64,000 bases of DNA from Niebla homalea. Its lineage: Eukaryota > Ascomycota > Lecanoromycetes > Lecanorales > Ramalinaceae. Positions 32,851 to 46,300 of this stretch are shown one piece after another. Position 1 is the first letter of the stretch; each line of letters begins with the position of its first letter. The DNA lies in assembly GCA_019925105.1 (NCBI GenBank), contig JAHGAU010000016.1, positions 124,001 through 188,000 of the forward strand. Reading direction: 5' to 3'. The notes beneath the pieces were generated by a model. That model had not been told where the DNA came from. It worked only from the letters and a program-made list of their open reading frames with translations, and made no database searches. A program made the position numbers and the translations under genes.

Positions 32851-35289
32851 GTAAAGCGAGCGTATCAAAATTCTGGGGGCTGCTGGCTGCTCCTCCATCA
32901 TATATGATGACTGACTGGTCTTTAGATTAGAGCTTCAGAGAGCATTCCCTATCCTCTCCGCACATTAAAGTTCGTCTATTCCTATAAGGCTAAATAACTC
33001 ATAGGTACCCTTTAATCCGAAAATTAAGGCGTAGCCGCCTTAATATATTAAATAACTTTCTTATCAAGTTCCCCGATTTAATAAATCCAGATTGTGAATT
33101 TTCTGATCTAATATACTTATAAAGTTTACTTAAGTACTATAAAGTATAATTAATTTTAACGTAAATAAACTCCTTAAAGTTAATAGTTAATTAATATTTA
33201 CCGATTTTGAAATATAATAACTCTTTTATTTTATTAAAATATAAATTAAAAAGCTTTCGCTTTAACGAATAATATTAAAATTAATTAAGAGGAAAATGAA
33301 CCAGCTTAATAAAGATTATTTATATATATTATAATAAAGGTTAATAAAAGGGTATTTAATTCTTTATTAAATTTAAAAGAAAACTTACTTATAATATTAC
33401 GTAAGTTAAAAAGTAATAAATTAAGAAAATAAAATTAATAAACTATAATAAAATATTAATAAGGAATATTTTTTATTTATATATAAGTATTAATAAATAT
33501 AATATAAACGTTAAAATTTAATAATTAATATTTATATATATTTAACGTTTTTCGTTAATAAGATATTTAAGATTATATTTAATTAAGTAATTAAATATTT
33601 ATATATTTAATATAAATTTATAGGATTTTCTTAATAATTTAAGATTTTATATATAATTTCGGAATTAAGCTCGGATTAAAGGATAAAAACGTTATTAATT
33701 TAAGGAATAAGCTATTTTCGGACTCCGGGATAAATATTATATAACTTTCTTAACGCTTTTTCTATAATTATTAATAATTTATTAATATAAATTTAACGAT
33801 AAAAAATTTAAAATATATTATAATATTCATTATTTTAAGGAAAATAACTATAAAAATATAAAAGCGATTTAATTTAAGAGATAAATAGCTTTATATTATA
33901 ATTTTAATTAAAGTAAGTAAAGTTCCTTATAAATCTTTATATAATTATTAAAAAATATAAAGTTTTAACTTTAAAATATAATATATAATATATAAAGTTA
34001 AGATCTTATACCTTTTAATTACTTTAACTTATATATATTCTTCATATTAATCCTTATAGTAAATTAAAGATTATATATTAATTATTTAAAAGATTAATTT
34101 TTAAAAATAATAAGATTAAAGAAAATTAAAAAATAATAATATATTAACGTATTAATAGGTTAAAATGAAAAGGCGTTAAATTCTTTAATTAAAAAAGCTT
34201 ATAAAATTAACTATCCTATTACGTTTTACGATACTTAAGATCTAGAACTTATTTAATAAAAGCTCTTAAAAATATTATTAATTTTATAATTAAATATAAA
34301 TATTAAAAGATCCTTAAAGATATATATTAAGGAAGTTACGTGAACTTTATAATAAAGCGATAGCTTAAATAGTTTTAAGGTATTAAATTAATATATTATT
34401 AGTTTTAAAATATACGTAAAAATAATAGATATTCTTTTAAAAAGACTAAATAAGATTAATAAGTTAATATCTTATATATATCCATACTTAATAAAAGATT
34501 TTTATAGCTTATATAATCCAGATCTTTTATATACTAAAATACCGCTATAAGGAGAAAGGATTAATAACGGGCGAGGCTATTTATAACGATACTTATTATA
34601 TTAAATGGCTTACGGAGTAAATAATAATTATAAACGACTTAATAATAAATTTAACGAAAGAAATATATAACGATTTAAAATTTATTAAGATAATTATATT
34701 TCTAGCTTTTTTTTATATACTTATATCTTTAATTGCCGTAAATTAGCTTTATTATATAAACTCTTAAATACGCGTTAACTATTAATATAAATAATATTTA
34801 ATTCTAATTTAATATAAATAAAAAGGATATTAAAAGATAGAAAGATATATATAATATTGGTATCGGATTTCTGGAAGTACCCTATATTAATAATAACGAT
34901 AATAATTATTATTATAACGTTAGCGTTATATTGGAGTAAATATTAGCTTATATATAAATAGAGGCTTCTCCGGTTGATTATTTAAAGAGTTAATACGGAG
35001 TTAATAAGGGCTTATAAAATTTATTCTATAAAGCTTTTTATAAATATAAAAGTTAATATATTAACGTTATTAATCGATCTTTAGTTAATTTAATACATTT
35101 TATATTTAACATTTTTCTAAGAAAAGATATTTAATAATAGAATTTTAAGGAATAAATTTTATACCCCTATATACTTTAATAACTATTTTCCTATAGAAGT
35201 TAAGTTGAAGTTAATTAACTATAATAAAGCTAAATTAAGTATTTCAAGATAAACATAATAATATTCTTATTAAAACCGTCTTTAATACC
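32851..35289. other. AT-rich RIP-type block, no gene readable
   Basis: The first ~150 bp are near normal. From about 33000 the sequence is almost all A/T with abundant 'taata' and 'attaa', and no frame longer than a few dozen codons has recognisable content. Presumably an old repeat, class unknown. Confidence 0.5.
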
Positions 35290-36180
35290 TTAAGGTAAAA
35301 TCTCTTCCTTCTGTTCCTCCACGTCAATCTCGAGACAGTATTTTACCGCAGCACTATAGATATCTCCCATGCACATCCTGACCTGCGGCACGCCCTTGCT
35401 CAGTAGCTTTTCTAACATTTCCTCCCGCGATCCCCCAATCCTTTCTGTGATTAATTTCATAGGTTTCCAGAAGGCGATTTCCAGAAGTACCATGTTAACG
35501 CTATAGTAATTAAATTCTTGACGGAATCGCACCCCGGGGTTTGTGCTGTTGTCCGCGTGTGGTAGGGTATTTCTTCGATATAGAGGATGCTGGTACTCCA
35601 TTTCGGGCTTGGACAGCGAAGAGTAAGCGTTGTCGTCATTCACACGGCTGTGGTTGAACCCAATAAAAAATACGTCAGAAAGAGATGCCGCGATAGTTGG
35701 AAATGCGTTTAGGAAGCAGATAATGTTAAGTGCAGATATGCCTCTATGCAACCAGCCGTTACGGTGAAAGTCCAAAACGTGCGATACCAGGGCAGCCGCT
35801 AGCTTATAACGTTACGTTAATAAAGGCCGCAGATCGTTTAACTTTGTCCTCTTTAAGACGGTTAAAAAATTAATGGGTACCGTGTTCTGAGCCTCGAGGG
35901 GTAATTGGTACACGATGCCAAACCGACTTCGCGTAGGTTCAAAGTAATAGTTACGGCATTATAAAATGGGAAAGATGGACTTGGAGATACTCCGGCTACG
36001 CAAAGATGCTATAGTATTAACGCGTTCGAATAGTTCGTCTTCGTAAGAGGTATAGCCCTCGAAAGTTAAAAATTCAATGAGAATAAACTCTCCTTTAAGC
36101 TTTCCTTTAGGCTCGAAATTGCCGACTGCATAAGGACCTAGGTCGGACCATAACCCCTTAATGAATTCACTGCCCAATCG
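35290..36180 (-). pseudogene. Kinase-like C-terminal domain of a fungal HeLo/prion-inhibition type protein, relic
   Basis: Minus-strand reading: KLKGEFILIEFLTFEGYTS, ERVNTIASLRSRS (36177-35959); in a neighbouring frame YYFEPTRSRFGIVYQLPLE, NDLRPLLT with one TAA; then VLDFHRNGWLHRGISALNII, VFFIGFNHSRVND, MEYQHPLYRRNT, FRQEFNYYSVNMVLLEIAFW to 35290. This is the pseudokinase-like module that follows the HeLo domain in many ascomycete proteins. The catalytic loop is degenerate even in intact relatives. The N-terminal HeLo domain is not present; upstream DNA is AT-rich. The gene survives as an island of normal composition between two RIP blocks, with a frameshift and one stop. Family assignment from motif memory. 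Confidence 0.7.
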
Positions 36181-38599
36181 AAGGTCTTACTTATAACGAT
36201 CTTAACGCTCTATAATAAACGTAACGTTTCTTATTATTACGAAATATATAAAACGCCTACAGAATTATTCAGTTAATAATGAATAGTTATCTTAATTAAG
36301 ATTATTACTTAAAATTCCTTAAATTAATTTAAAAACTTTTTAAGATTATACGGGATTATCCTTATTTAATATTATCTCTTTTAATTAATTAATTATTTTA
36401 TAATAAATATTAAAAAATTAACCGTTTTAAAATTAATCCTATAATTATTATAAGCGATAATAAAGATAAAACGTAAATTAATCGGAAAACGTTTTCCGTA
36501 ATTCCGTCCTGATTATATTAATTTCATTTTAAATATTAATAAGGAGTAACTATAAATTTTAATACTTATTAAATAAGTAGTTCGCCGTAAACTAAGTAAA
36601 GCCAGGAATATCCAACGGATTTACTTTTAATCCGATTATTTTATATTAGATTTTTAACCTTTTTATTTTAATTATTAACTTAAAATTTAATGGCTCTATA
36701 TTTTTACTTAAGGTTAAAGTAATTATATAAATACGCATTTATTACGTTAAATAAAATAAGAGCTAAATAATATTTATTATTAATAATTTTTAATCTGGAT
36801 TAAATTATAGAATCCTTTTTATTATCTTAATTAATAACCTTAGTTTATCGGATAAACTTTATTTATATTACTTTAATAACTTATATATACTTAAATTAAT
36901 CTTTTTATCTTTAAAGAAATTATAAGAAATATATAATTTAACCGTTAAAATCTTATCTTTAATAAAATCTTTAATTACCTTTAAATTTTTTAATAGCTTA
37001 ACGTTAAAGTATATTAAGATTTCAGTAAAAATATAATTAAAAGATTAAACGTTATTTATTCTTTTAATCCTTTTATATTTAAAACCCTTTTTAATAAGCT
37101 TATACTTTAATATTATATAATATCCTTTATAATTCTTAAATATTATTTATAAGTTATTTTTTATATTTTATAGTCTTAAAAGATTAAAGTTTAATAATAA
37201 TAGCTTTTTATTATTAAAAAGAATATTTCTTAATTTAATATTATAATAATATCCGATTTACTTAATTTTAAGTAAGGAATAATAATAATTATAAAACGTA
37301 TTAAGAACGGAAAAGAATCCCTATAGTAATTTAAAGATCTCGTTCTTAATTTAAAAGTTAAATAAGCGGTATTTAATATTTAAAAACTCTTTTAAATCTC
37401 CGTCCGTAATTAAGAAGAAAAAATTATAAGTTATATTTTTTAAAAAAATAGTAATAAACGTAATAATATTTAAATATTAAAAATAATAAAATACAGAAAG
37501 AATACGAACTTTTTTATTAAAATTTTTAATTAAGGTTTCTTTATTATTTAATTATTTTAATTATTTATAAATTAAATTAAATAATTTATTTAATATACTT
37601 AAATATTAAAAGTATTTTAAGATAATTAATATATTAACCTTAAATAATATATTAAATATATAATATAATATATTTATAGTTATTTTATAAACTTTTAAAA
37701 AACCACTTTAATTCTTAAATTTCTTATATAAGAATAAAAGAACGATTTAATTATTAAGTTTATAAATTAATTAATTCTTAAAGAATATTAACGTTAAAAA
37801 GCTTTATTACTTATAAATAAATAACTTATTTTTATCTGGATTTAAAAAATATTAAAAGATATCTATTTCTTTAAGAAATAATTTTATATTTAATATAATA
37901 TTAAAAAATTAATTTCCCTTAATAAATTATATAATACTTTTAATATTTTAAATAATTCTTAATATAATAAACGTTTTAAGACCTTTATTAAGGACTTTAC
38001 TTATTATTTTATCGATAAAATAAAAGTTAATATATTATCGTAAAAGTTTGGATATTTTATTAAAAATAAAAAACTTTTTTAAATTATTAAAAGGAATAAA
38101 TACTTTATACTTAAAATTCTTAAGCTTAAAAACGGTAAAATACTCTATAATATCCGTTATTATTACCTTATTATTAAGCGGAAAAGGTTAAAAAAGAAAT
38201 AGTAAAATATATTAATTAATTATTATTCCGTAAGATATTTATTTATATATCCGTAATTTAAGATAGAGAATATTATTTATATTTATTTACGTTAGCCGTT
38301 ATAGATTAATAAATTAGCAATACTTATAAAGCCTTAAGGCTATACGGATAACCCTCTAGCTAACGTATTTTAAGGCGTTATTACGCTTACTTAAGTATTG
38401 GCGTATAATAAAGCCCGATAATTATATATTCGGCTTTATATAAACTGGCCTTACGTTCCAAACTTATAAGATCAGAGTTGATTTAAAATCTTATATTAAT
38501 TTAAAAAGATTAATATAGCAGATAATCGAAATAACCGTTTATAATTACTTGAAATCATTATATCTACCGCCATCCACATGGTCGGCGACTGAATCCGGA
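36181..38599. other. AT-rich RIP-type block
   Basis: Continuous A/T-rich sequence with no readable frame; probably a RIP-degraded retroelement. Near 38300-38560 the composition recovers toward the fragment at 38600. It may contain the lost 5' part of the HeLo-type gene at its left end. Confidence 0.45.
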
Positions 38600-38735
38600 A
38601 TACAGCATAGCCCCCTTTTTACATTAGGTGCCAATTCAAACATAATACAGTCCGCCGCTTCTTGTAAAAGGCCACGTTGGCTGAGTGTCCCCGCGCAGAC
38701 CTGGTTGCAGCTAGATCCAGGCGCAGTATTACCAA
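38600..38735 (+). repeat. Fragment shared with 30110-30260 (opposite orientation)
   Basis: Plus frame reads FTLGANSNIIQSAASC and WLQLDPGAVLPT. Less mutated than its partner. Directly upstream of Tc1/mariner copy C, sharing with the left flank of the 9982 MITE the phrase 'ctacgctattcaa'. Confidence 0.5.
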
Positions 38736-38754
38736 CGTATCTACGCTATTCAAA

Positions 38755-39642
38755 TTAACTGCGAATGCTTGGCATTTCTTATTTATAACTGCCACTTATA
38801 AATCACCATATAAATCTTGCATTATTCCACCACCCATCCTATAGATCGTATTATCCAATGTATAAATTCAGTTATTTAATCCTTGTATACTTAGAATTAA
38901 GTATAATAGTGGCAAAAGGCCCTATATACGTCTCGATCTCTCTATATAGTCCTTAATTAAGGCTTTTACTTATACTGATTGGAGTTTAAAGCTATTACTT
39001 AATATTTAATCGATCGGTTTTACGTAGCCTTTATTTACCGTATACGTAGTAACCTAGCTATATATTAAGGTTAATATTGCCTTTATTAATTTAAGCTTAA
39101 CTTACGTTTTTAAATTATTATAACTATAAAGTTAAGCCTCTTTATTTATATTAATAATACGCCCTGGATTTTATAATCCGAGATAGTAATATTCTTTAAT
39201 AAGGAGTAAGATATTAAGACCTTTTAATTTACAGTATTTAGGTTATTGAAAAAGTACGGTATAAACTATAAGCAAGGCACTCGCAGTAATAATATATAAG
39301 ATAAAGCTTTAAAGGACGCCTGGTAAGCGGAGATAAAAACGGATTTTATTATTAAATTATTAAGCAGCTAATCTTTAAAGATAAAACCTTATTCGAGGAA
39401 TAAACGGGGTGGCGGCTTATACCATATATAGCAATTGGGGATCCTGCTCGCTGGTAAGCCAATAATCGAAGAGGCGCTATTTATAGTATGCTGGCTGCGA
39501 TAACAATAGAGGGTTATCTACCTCGTACAGGCACAAAGAGAGGGCTTTACAATGCAGACCAGTTAATTGACTGGCTAGAGAACCGCCTGTTACCGTACTG
39601 CTCCAGTTTTCCTGGCCATCGAGCATGCTCTGCCTCGACAAT
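38755..39642 (+). pseudogene. Tc1/mariner transposase relic, copy C
   Basis: The terminus 'aactgcgaatgcttggc' (38757) matches copy B. The N-terminal half is AT-shifted with stops. From 39485 the frame is clear: MLAAITIEGYLPRTGTKRG, QLIDWLENRLLPYC, FPGHRA, and CLDN-like sequence, where the second catalytic block would start. At 39642 the sequence changes abruptly to a TPR fragment. The C-terminal third is missing. It matches copy A closely outside the RIP sites. Confidence 0.85.
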
Positions 39643-39690
39643 TTCGAGGAGCATCCCGACACCCTCGCTTCAATCGATACACTCTCATAG
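39643..39690 (+). pseudogene. Short TPR fragment fused to the end of Tc1/mariner copy C
   Basis: Plus frame gives EEHPDTLASIDTLS then stop, the start of a KLC-type TPR unit as in the arrays at 16.5-18.8 and 25.8-26.4 kb. The junction is within a few bases of the point where the transposase sequence stops, so it marks a recombination or insertion breakpoint. Confidence 0.6.
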
Positions 39691-40161
39691 TTGCCGAGAA
39701 ACCTCCAACGTGCCAACGAAATACACCAATCGCTCTCAGACCCGGAATCATAATCTCACCCTCGGGATCCCAAGTGGGGGAAGCGAGATTCGCGCAGTCC
39801 TTTCATTCGACTTTGGAGAAAGCTTAAATAGGTATACTTATGCCTACTAGTCATGCACTCCAATAGCGGCAGCTTTCTACGCAAGCAACCGGGCCATTTA
39901 TAGGCTCCAATGCTTTGCCACGAGCAAGCCTGGAAATATTTGGGAGTTTACATGTCGAAGAGGGAGTTCGTGCCCTGCACCTGCGAAAGGCCATGCAGGC
40001 TGATCCTTGTCCCTGGGCGCATAGCCAAACCGGGCCTCTTCAATACCGTCAAAGATTTAATGCAATGAGACGAAGTGAAGAATACAAGTATCTGCACAGG
40101 CCTCTCCTATCAAAACACCCTTGCATGTGATATGACCAAGAGAATATGGGACGTCCATTGG
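39691..40161. other. No gene assigned
   Basis: Normal composition. One plus frame (about 39908-40140) reads HEQAWKYLGVYMSKREF and PCTCERPCRLILVPGRIAK with one stop, which looks like a protein fragment, but I do not recognise it. Confidence 0.35.
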
Positions 40162-41990
40162 TCAGGAGGTGCCGTGGACTCGATGCCTACGTTTCGACGG
40201 CGCTTTCTTCTCCCTCCAGTTTTGCAGCAATTCTGGAGCCATGAGACGGGCACCGTCCACCCAGGACCCCTTCCATTGTACCAGGTATTGCTTTCGGGGT
40301 CTCCCGCGCTCCTGCTTTATATCTCTTTCCTCCAGTATCTCTCCTTCCCAACACTGCTGCTTGTAGACGACTGCCGTCCGAGCGAGCGAACGCCGCTTCG
40401 ACCTTTCGTTGGCGCCCTCAAGTTTATTATCAGGCTTTGGCTCTCTCTCACGCCCGGTCGAACGGGGAGAGGAGGCGGGTGAAAGGTTTGAGTTGCGGTA
40501 TAGATTTGCAGGCGCGTCGCTGCTGATGTCTGACTCAGCCCCCGTGTCGGTTTCCTCAGATGAAGAGAGTGGTGACGAAAAGCGACGTCGTTTGACACGC
40601 TTCAAAGGAAGCTGCTTCCCAGCGGCAGATCGACGCCTTTTCTTCGTGAAAGGTAGCGAAGTGCTCTTCTGGTTGTCATCGCCCTGCAGTTCCCCTTCGT
40701 CGCCTGCTTCCGCCGCTTTATCATCCCATAAAACTCTTCTATCTTCGCTTAAGGGATTATTCCCGCTATTATGGCGACCCTCGACGGGTGACTCGTGGAT
40801 TCGTATACAGGTTGTTGACGAGAGGCAGGATTTACGACGCGGAGGGGCGATATGTAATATTGAGAATTCATTCTTTCGACGTAGAGTGAAACTTCTGGTA
40901 GGAGATGATCTATCAGTATTAGATTCATAGAGATAGGGTGCGGATCTAACCTAGCTTCTAAATTTGCCATAGAAGTTGGTGAAATGCTCAATGAACTCCG
41001 CTTTCCGCTTTGCTCGCGATCCTGCTCCTTATAAGGTAAGCCGTTATTCGTATAGACGCTATTGCTAGTACTAACCTCTCGCTTAATATCTCGGATATCC
41101 GCGTGTTTTCGCGGAGTTTGCTAGGCGTCGCCACTTTGTCGCTTAGCGTCCTAATTGTCGTAAGTCTCTGAAATCTTGTCGTGCCAGAGTCTCGGCTCTC
41201 CTGCAGACTATCAACATGGTGTTTAGCGGCAGACGGTGCTGATATATTCACCTTTGCTTTTATCCCCTCCAGATTTAGGACTGAAACTTCCTTTCCAATT
41301 GGTCTCCACCGCGAGATTAAGGCTATTGTCCGAGCTTCCCGTCAAGTTTCCACTCCCGCCCGTTCGTTGTGGCTCTTGCATCTCCGTGGCGCCGAATAGC
41401 ATCCCCTCGAGGCTCGGGAGGTTTTCACTGATGTCACTGCCCATACGACGGCGCTCACGGTTGATTCTTAATTCTTATACTATGTCTGCGAAGTCGTTAA
41501 CCATCGTCCGTGTTATAGAATGGGGTGATTTACCTCCAGCGCCCGCTCCAGTGGCTTCAACGTCTGCTCCTAGCTTACCAAAAGGATCGAGAGATTTATC
41601 GGGTGGCGGAGTGACCAGGTCCAGTACCTCGCTCAGATCACAGTCTTGGAGTCTTCTGCTCTGCGGGTTGCTTGGTTGAAGAGCTTGATCGCTGTCGCAC
41701 TGTTCACTAGCAGCGGCAACATTGTCGGTGGATGCTGGAGGCCGTTTCTCGCCGCGCGGACCTGCTCTGGGAGGTTGCCTGTAGAAATTGATAACATCCA
41801 TATTGATAAAGGCCATTCTGAGACGCAACGTGTTAAGGGGACCAAGCGGGTCAGACAGACCGATCTGCGTGGGCTGATAAGGTCTGGGTATGAACTTCGA
41901 AATAGAGAGCGAGACAGTGGGAGGAGGGTCATTTATGCTGAGAGCTGCAAGACCACCCATAAGCACCTTCCCAGCCTCTAAAACTCGCAC
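40162..41990 (-). pseudogene. Chromodomain-like nuclear protein, degenerate
   Basis: Joined minus-strand peptides run N- to C-terminally. 41961-41478 (from an ATG at about 41963): LAALSINDPPPTVSLSIS, RPYQPTQIGLSDPLGPLN, then acidic/Pro-rich sequence. An in-frame TAA follows at 41475-41477, a likely CAA-to-TAA change, then 41474-41223. After frame changes come 41251-40988 and 40991-40749. Finally 40745-40162 gives a Ser/Arg/Lys-rich linker (KRRRSAAGK, KRVKRRR) ending in WEGEILEERDIKQ, RKQYLVQWKGSWVDGA, a chromo-like fold with YLVQWKG. A possible intron near 41070-41020 (GTTAGT...TATAAG) could explain one frame change. The Lys/Arg clusters fit a nuclear protein. Composition is nearly normal, with light RIP. 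Intact function is unlikely. Confidence 0.6.
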
Positions 41991-41992
41991 AT

Positions 41993-43339
41993 TCCCTCCT
42001 ACAGCCTAGGGCACTTGATCGCCGATCGCCGGTCAGCCCTCATGTCAGCTGGTGTGCGCTGGCATATGCAGGCACACTTCTCGACCGTAGGAACCTCGTA
42101 TTCGATTTAATCACCCGCGCAGCTCGAGTTTTACTGCCGCCCTTTAAAAGCGTCCATATTCCTCAACCCATATCCATTGGAGCAAGAGGATCTTCGAGCT
42201 AAGCCTTCCTATAACGCATTGGCGTTATCGCTCTTCCATAATCCTTAACGTAAAACGGATGGATGACTTAAAAACCTCGACTTAATAACCCTACGGGTAG
42301 CGATCGTAAAACTCAACTATAACGATTCTTTCTTTAAGCTTATTTATCGTTTAATCGGCGCTTTAATAAGCTTTATAAGTAAACAGATTCTCTTGGGGTT
42401 ATATCTTAATCTCGACCAGCTGACCTTCCTTAACCGTTTCGTCCGAGAAGTAACTGCCTGAAAGGACTGTAAAGGCTCGATCCCGATGAAGCCTCCAACT
42501 TAGACGACAAGGATGTAGTCCAGCAGGTCCAGCTAAGGCACCGCGATCCGTAACGCTTGAAGGAGCCCGGTTAGGATCGCGCACGCCTCCTCGGCTGACT
42601 TCTCGATCCAGGTAATGGTACGTACTGCGATCGCCCTTACGCCAGATTAAATCAACTAATAAGAGAGTTCAGTAGGCAGCCTGCCCAGCCGCTTAACTCC
42701 GAGTTATATATCGGCGGCGCAGCAGAAACCTGCTTAAGGGGGTGAGGCATTTTTTCGATTGGCTGTCACCGCAAGGAGGGCAGGCACGGACCGGATGTCG
42801 TTGACATTGCTGATTGACAAAATGCTGCGCCGATCGCTCAGCTGGCCGTAGAGGTGCGGCAGTCTCAAGGTAGCCAGATGGCCAACCAGGAGGCCCACTG
42901 CAATATCGCACAAGGTAAGGAGAAACGGGCAAGGACCGGGTAGAACGTGGGCGAAGATCCACTGAAGGTCCACTGAAGGTGGTCTCCAGAGTGCAGAGCG
43001 GGTGTGCGAAGGTACATCTGTTCGAAGTGTCAGTCGGCGATCGTGCTATAAGACCTTCCCTTCGAGACAGAGTGGGGTCAGCGCTGAAGGAATCGCCGAG
43101 CGAGCCGTTACAAGATAGGGAGAAAAGGAGGGGCCGTTAGCCGCATAATCAATACGAATGAGGAACCCGAGGGTAAAGGAAAGAAGGAGGAAGTGCGAGG
43201 GGAAGGCGGTATTTATGTTCGAGACAAAGCGGCGAGACGCGATCTACACGTACGTGTCCCAGTTGGGGGGACGCCAACCCGTTCGAGGCGCGCTGGGCTG
43301 GAAGCCGGAACGCGCTGCCCTTTGGCCGTCCCCCCGTTT
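41993..43339. other. Non-RIP region without an assignable gene
   Basis: GC-rich compared with the flanks, especially 42690-43330. Several overlapping frames of 60-90 codons on both strands (for example minus 42693-42962, plus 43158-43343) have no recognisable motif. A direct repeat 'gatccactgaaggtccactgaaggt' lies near 42956-42980. Possibly the 5' flank or untranslated part of a retroelement, because the sequence changes sharply to LINE relic at about 43340. Confidence 0.4.
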
Positions 43340-46300
43340 ATAAAATAAATAATAAATATATTAAACGAAATCATTAAAAAATTAATCTTAATTATAAAGT
43401 TTTCTTCAAGAGTTAAAACTTATTAAAATAAGGAATATATAATTACGATTATAAAGGGAAAAAAGCTAATTAAACGGGTTATTTAATATAAAAATAAAAA
43501 GATATTTATATAATTAAGAAAAGCTTAAAAAAAAAGATTTATTAAAAAGATTAAGTAAATATACTTTTAATTAATAATATATAATTTAACCGTTTTAATT
43601 TATAATATTTTAAAGTTAATAAAATATAATAAAAAATAAAATAAAAAATTAAAGTTTATCCTTAAGTTCTTATCCTTTAAAAGATAAAATAATATAATCA
43701 TTAATACTTTTAATAATAAAATTAAGGCCCTTAAAGGGGCCTTCTTTTTACCCCCGTTAGAAGCTAACTTAACGATATGAAAGGTATTATATACCCTGAC
43801 TTTATATTAATAAATAAAATAATAATATAAAATATAATAATTAAAATAATTAATAAGCCGAAGAAAAATAAAGCCCCGGGGCCGGATAGAATCCTTAATA
43901 GGTTCTTATTAATAATAACTTTACCGTTTAAAAACATCTTTATTTACTTATTTTAAGTATATCTTAATGTTAATTATTATTTACGTAAATTTAAGGAAAT
44001 AAGAATAATTATCCTTAAAAAGAAAATAAAGTTAAATTACTCCGAAATAAAGCCTTATAGGTTAATCGTACTCCTTTATATATTAAGGAAAACCTTAAAA
44101 ACGGTAATAATAAAGATTTTTAATAATTATATAAAGAACTACGGGCTTCTCCCCGATTAATAAATAAAAACGAGGAAAAATTAATTAATAAAATCGGCCC
44201 TTAAGGGATTAATCGACGGTATATATACGGTATAAAGTTATAGAAAAAAGTATATTATAAGTTTTCTTTTTTTTTAATATTATAAGAGCTTTTAATAAAA
44301 TAAATTATTAAAGGTTATTATATAACTTAAAGAAAAAAAAATTACTTTTTTCAATAAAGTAAATAAAAATCTTTTTAAATAATTAAACTCTATTAATTAA
44401 CCTAGGATAAAAGATAAGTTTAATAAAGCCCGTTATAATTAAGATTTTTTAAGGATTATCTATTTTTCTATATTATTTTTATTCTTTAATAATTTATTAA
44501 TTAAAGAATTAATTAAGTTAAAATAAAAAATTTAAATTAAAAACTTTTTTAACAACGTTTATTTTTTAACTTATAATATTTTTATACGTATAAACTATTT
44601 AAAGTTAAAACAAACTTATAAAGTCTATTTTTAATAAATAAGGATTTATAAAGCTTAATTTACGCCATATAAATATAAGTTCGTTTATATAATTAAAAGC
44701 TTAAAGCTATATAATATAATAAGTATAATAAACTTAAATAAAATTATAATAAAACCGGATCAATATTAGGATCCTTAATCTTTAAATAAATAAAAAGCTT
44801 AATTAAAAAGATTGTATAAAAAAGGTCTAAAAGAAAATAACTATATTAAAAAGGGGTTTTATTTACTTTACTATATTAATATAGAGAGTTACTTTATAAA
44901 AGGCCCGGACCATTTATTAAGGGGTAATAAAATTAATTATAATACATATTATAATTATTTAATATATACTTAAAAGTACCCCGGGATATAGGAAAAAGCT
45001 TATTTAAATACTATAAAGAGTTTAAAACCAATACTTAAAAGTAATTAATAATATTTATAAAACGATTTTTATCCCGGTATTAAAGTCCGAAATCTTTATA
45101 TTATTAATTAAAATTTTATTTAATTAGATAATTATTTAATTAAAGCTTAAGAAGTATACGTTTCCAATTATAACGGTAAGAAACGAAAGGATCCGTTGAA
45201 ATCTTAAGAGGCTTCAGGTTGAAAAAATAAAATCAAAGTCTTTATTCCTTTTTTTACCGAAATAAAGCGGGAATAAATTAAGAAGGAGGTTAATCTTACC
45301 GGTATTTTAAAGGTTAATTTAAACGTATATAAACCCTTATTAAGCTTAAAGGAAATTAAGATTAAAAAGATTTAAAAAATAAAAATGATAATAATCGCTT
45401 AATAAGCTACAATAAAATGAATTATATATTAATAAAAATATAAAAATTTTATACCTTAAAGATATTAATATTTAGTTTTTAATAATAAAATAAATATTAA
45501 TAAATACCTTTATTACTATAAAATTATAAGGAAGAATAATAATATATTAATAATTTAACTCCGGATAAATAAAAATTAGTTTAACCTACTTTTTATTTAT
45601 TATACACGTTAAAGATTAAATTAATATCAGTTATAAATATAAATAAATAAAGTAAAACGTTATATACGTCTTTATTTTTTTTTTATTTATAAAAATTAAG
45701 TTAAGACTTATAGGAAAAATTAATATTTATAATTATTATTAGACTAATGGCGACGAACAAAGGGAACCCAGAGGTCCAAAACGATGCGTATACGTGGAGC
45801 TTTCATAATAATAAAGAAAGTATATTAAGTACGATAAATAAAAATAACATAATAATTAAGAATAAAATAATAAACGGAACCTCGCCGCCGACCCGGGGGC
45901 AAAAAGCAGCGGCGGGAAAACTGCACCCAGCAGGGGGCTAGGGGGGCTGTAAACACCGGAGCGGTATAGGAGGCGATACTACGTTGGTCGGCAGAGTCTT
46001 ATGAATAAAGTAATAATAATATATATATCGGTAAGGATATTTAGTGGTATATTCAGAATTTTAAAATTTTAATATTAAATAGACCCGTAAGGTAACAGAA
46101 AAGCAATAGGTTTAAAGGCAACCCTTAAATAGATTCAGTTATAATATTATAGGTTTTCTTGGAAAAAGCGTATAAATAAATTCTTATTCTTTAAACGGCC
46201 GTAAATACTCTTAACCCTTAAAATAAGAATAAAGGCTAGGTAAACATCGGTTTTTATCCTTAACATAATAGATATCGGGTTTTTATGGTTATTAATAAGG

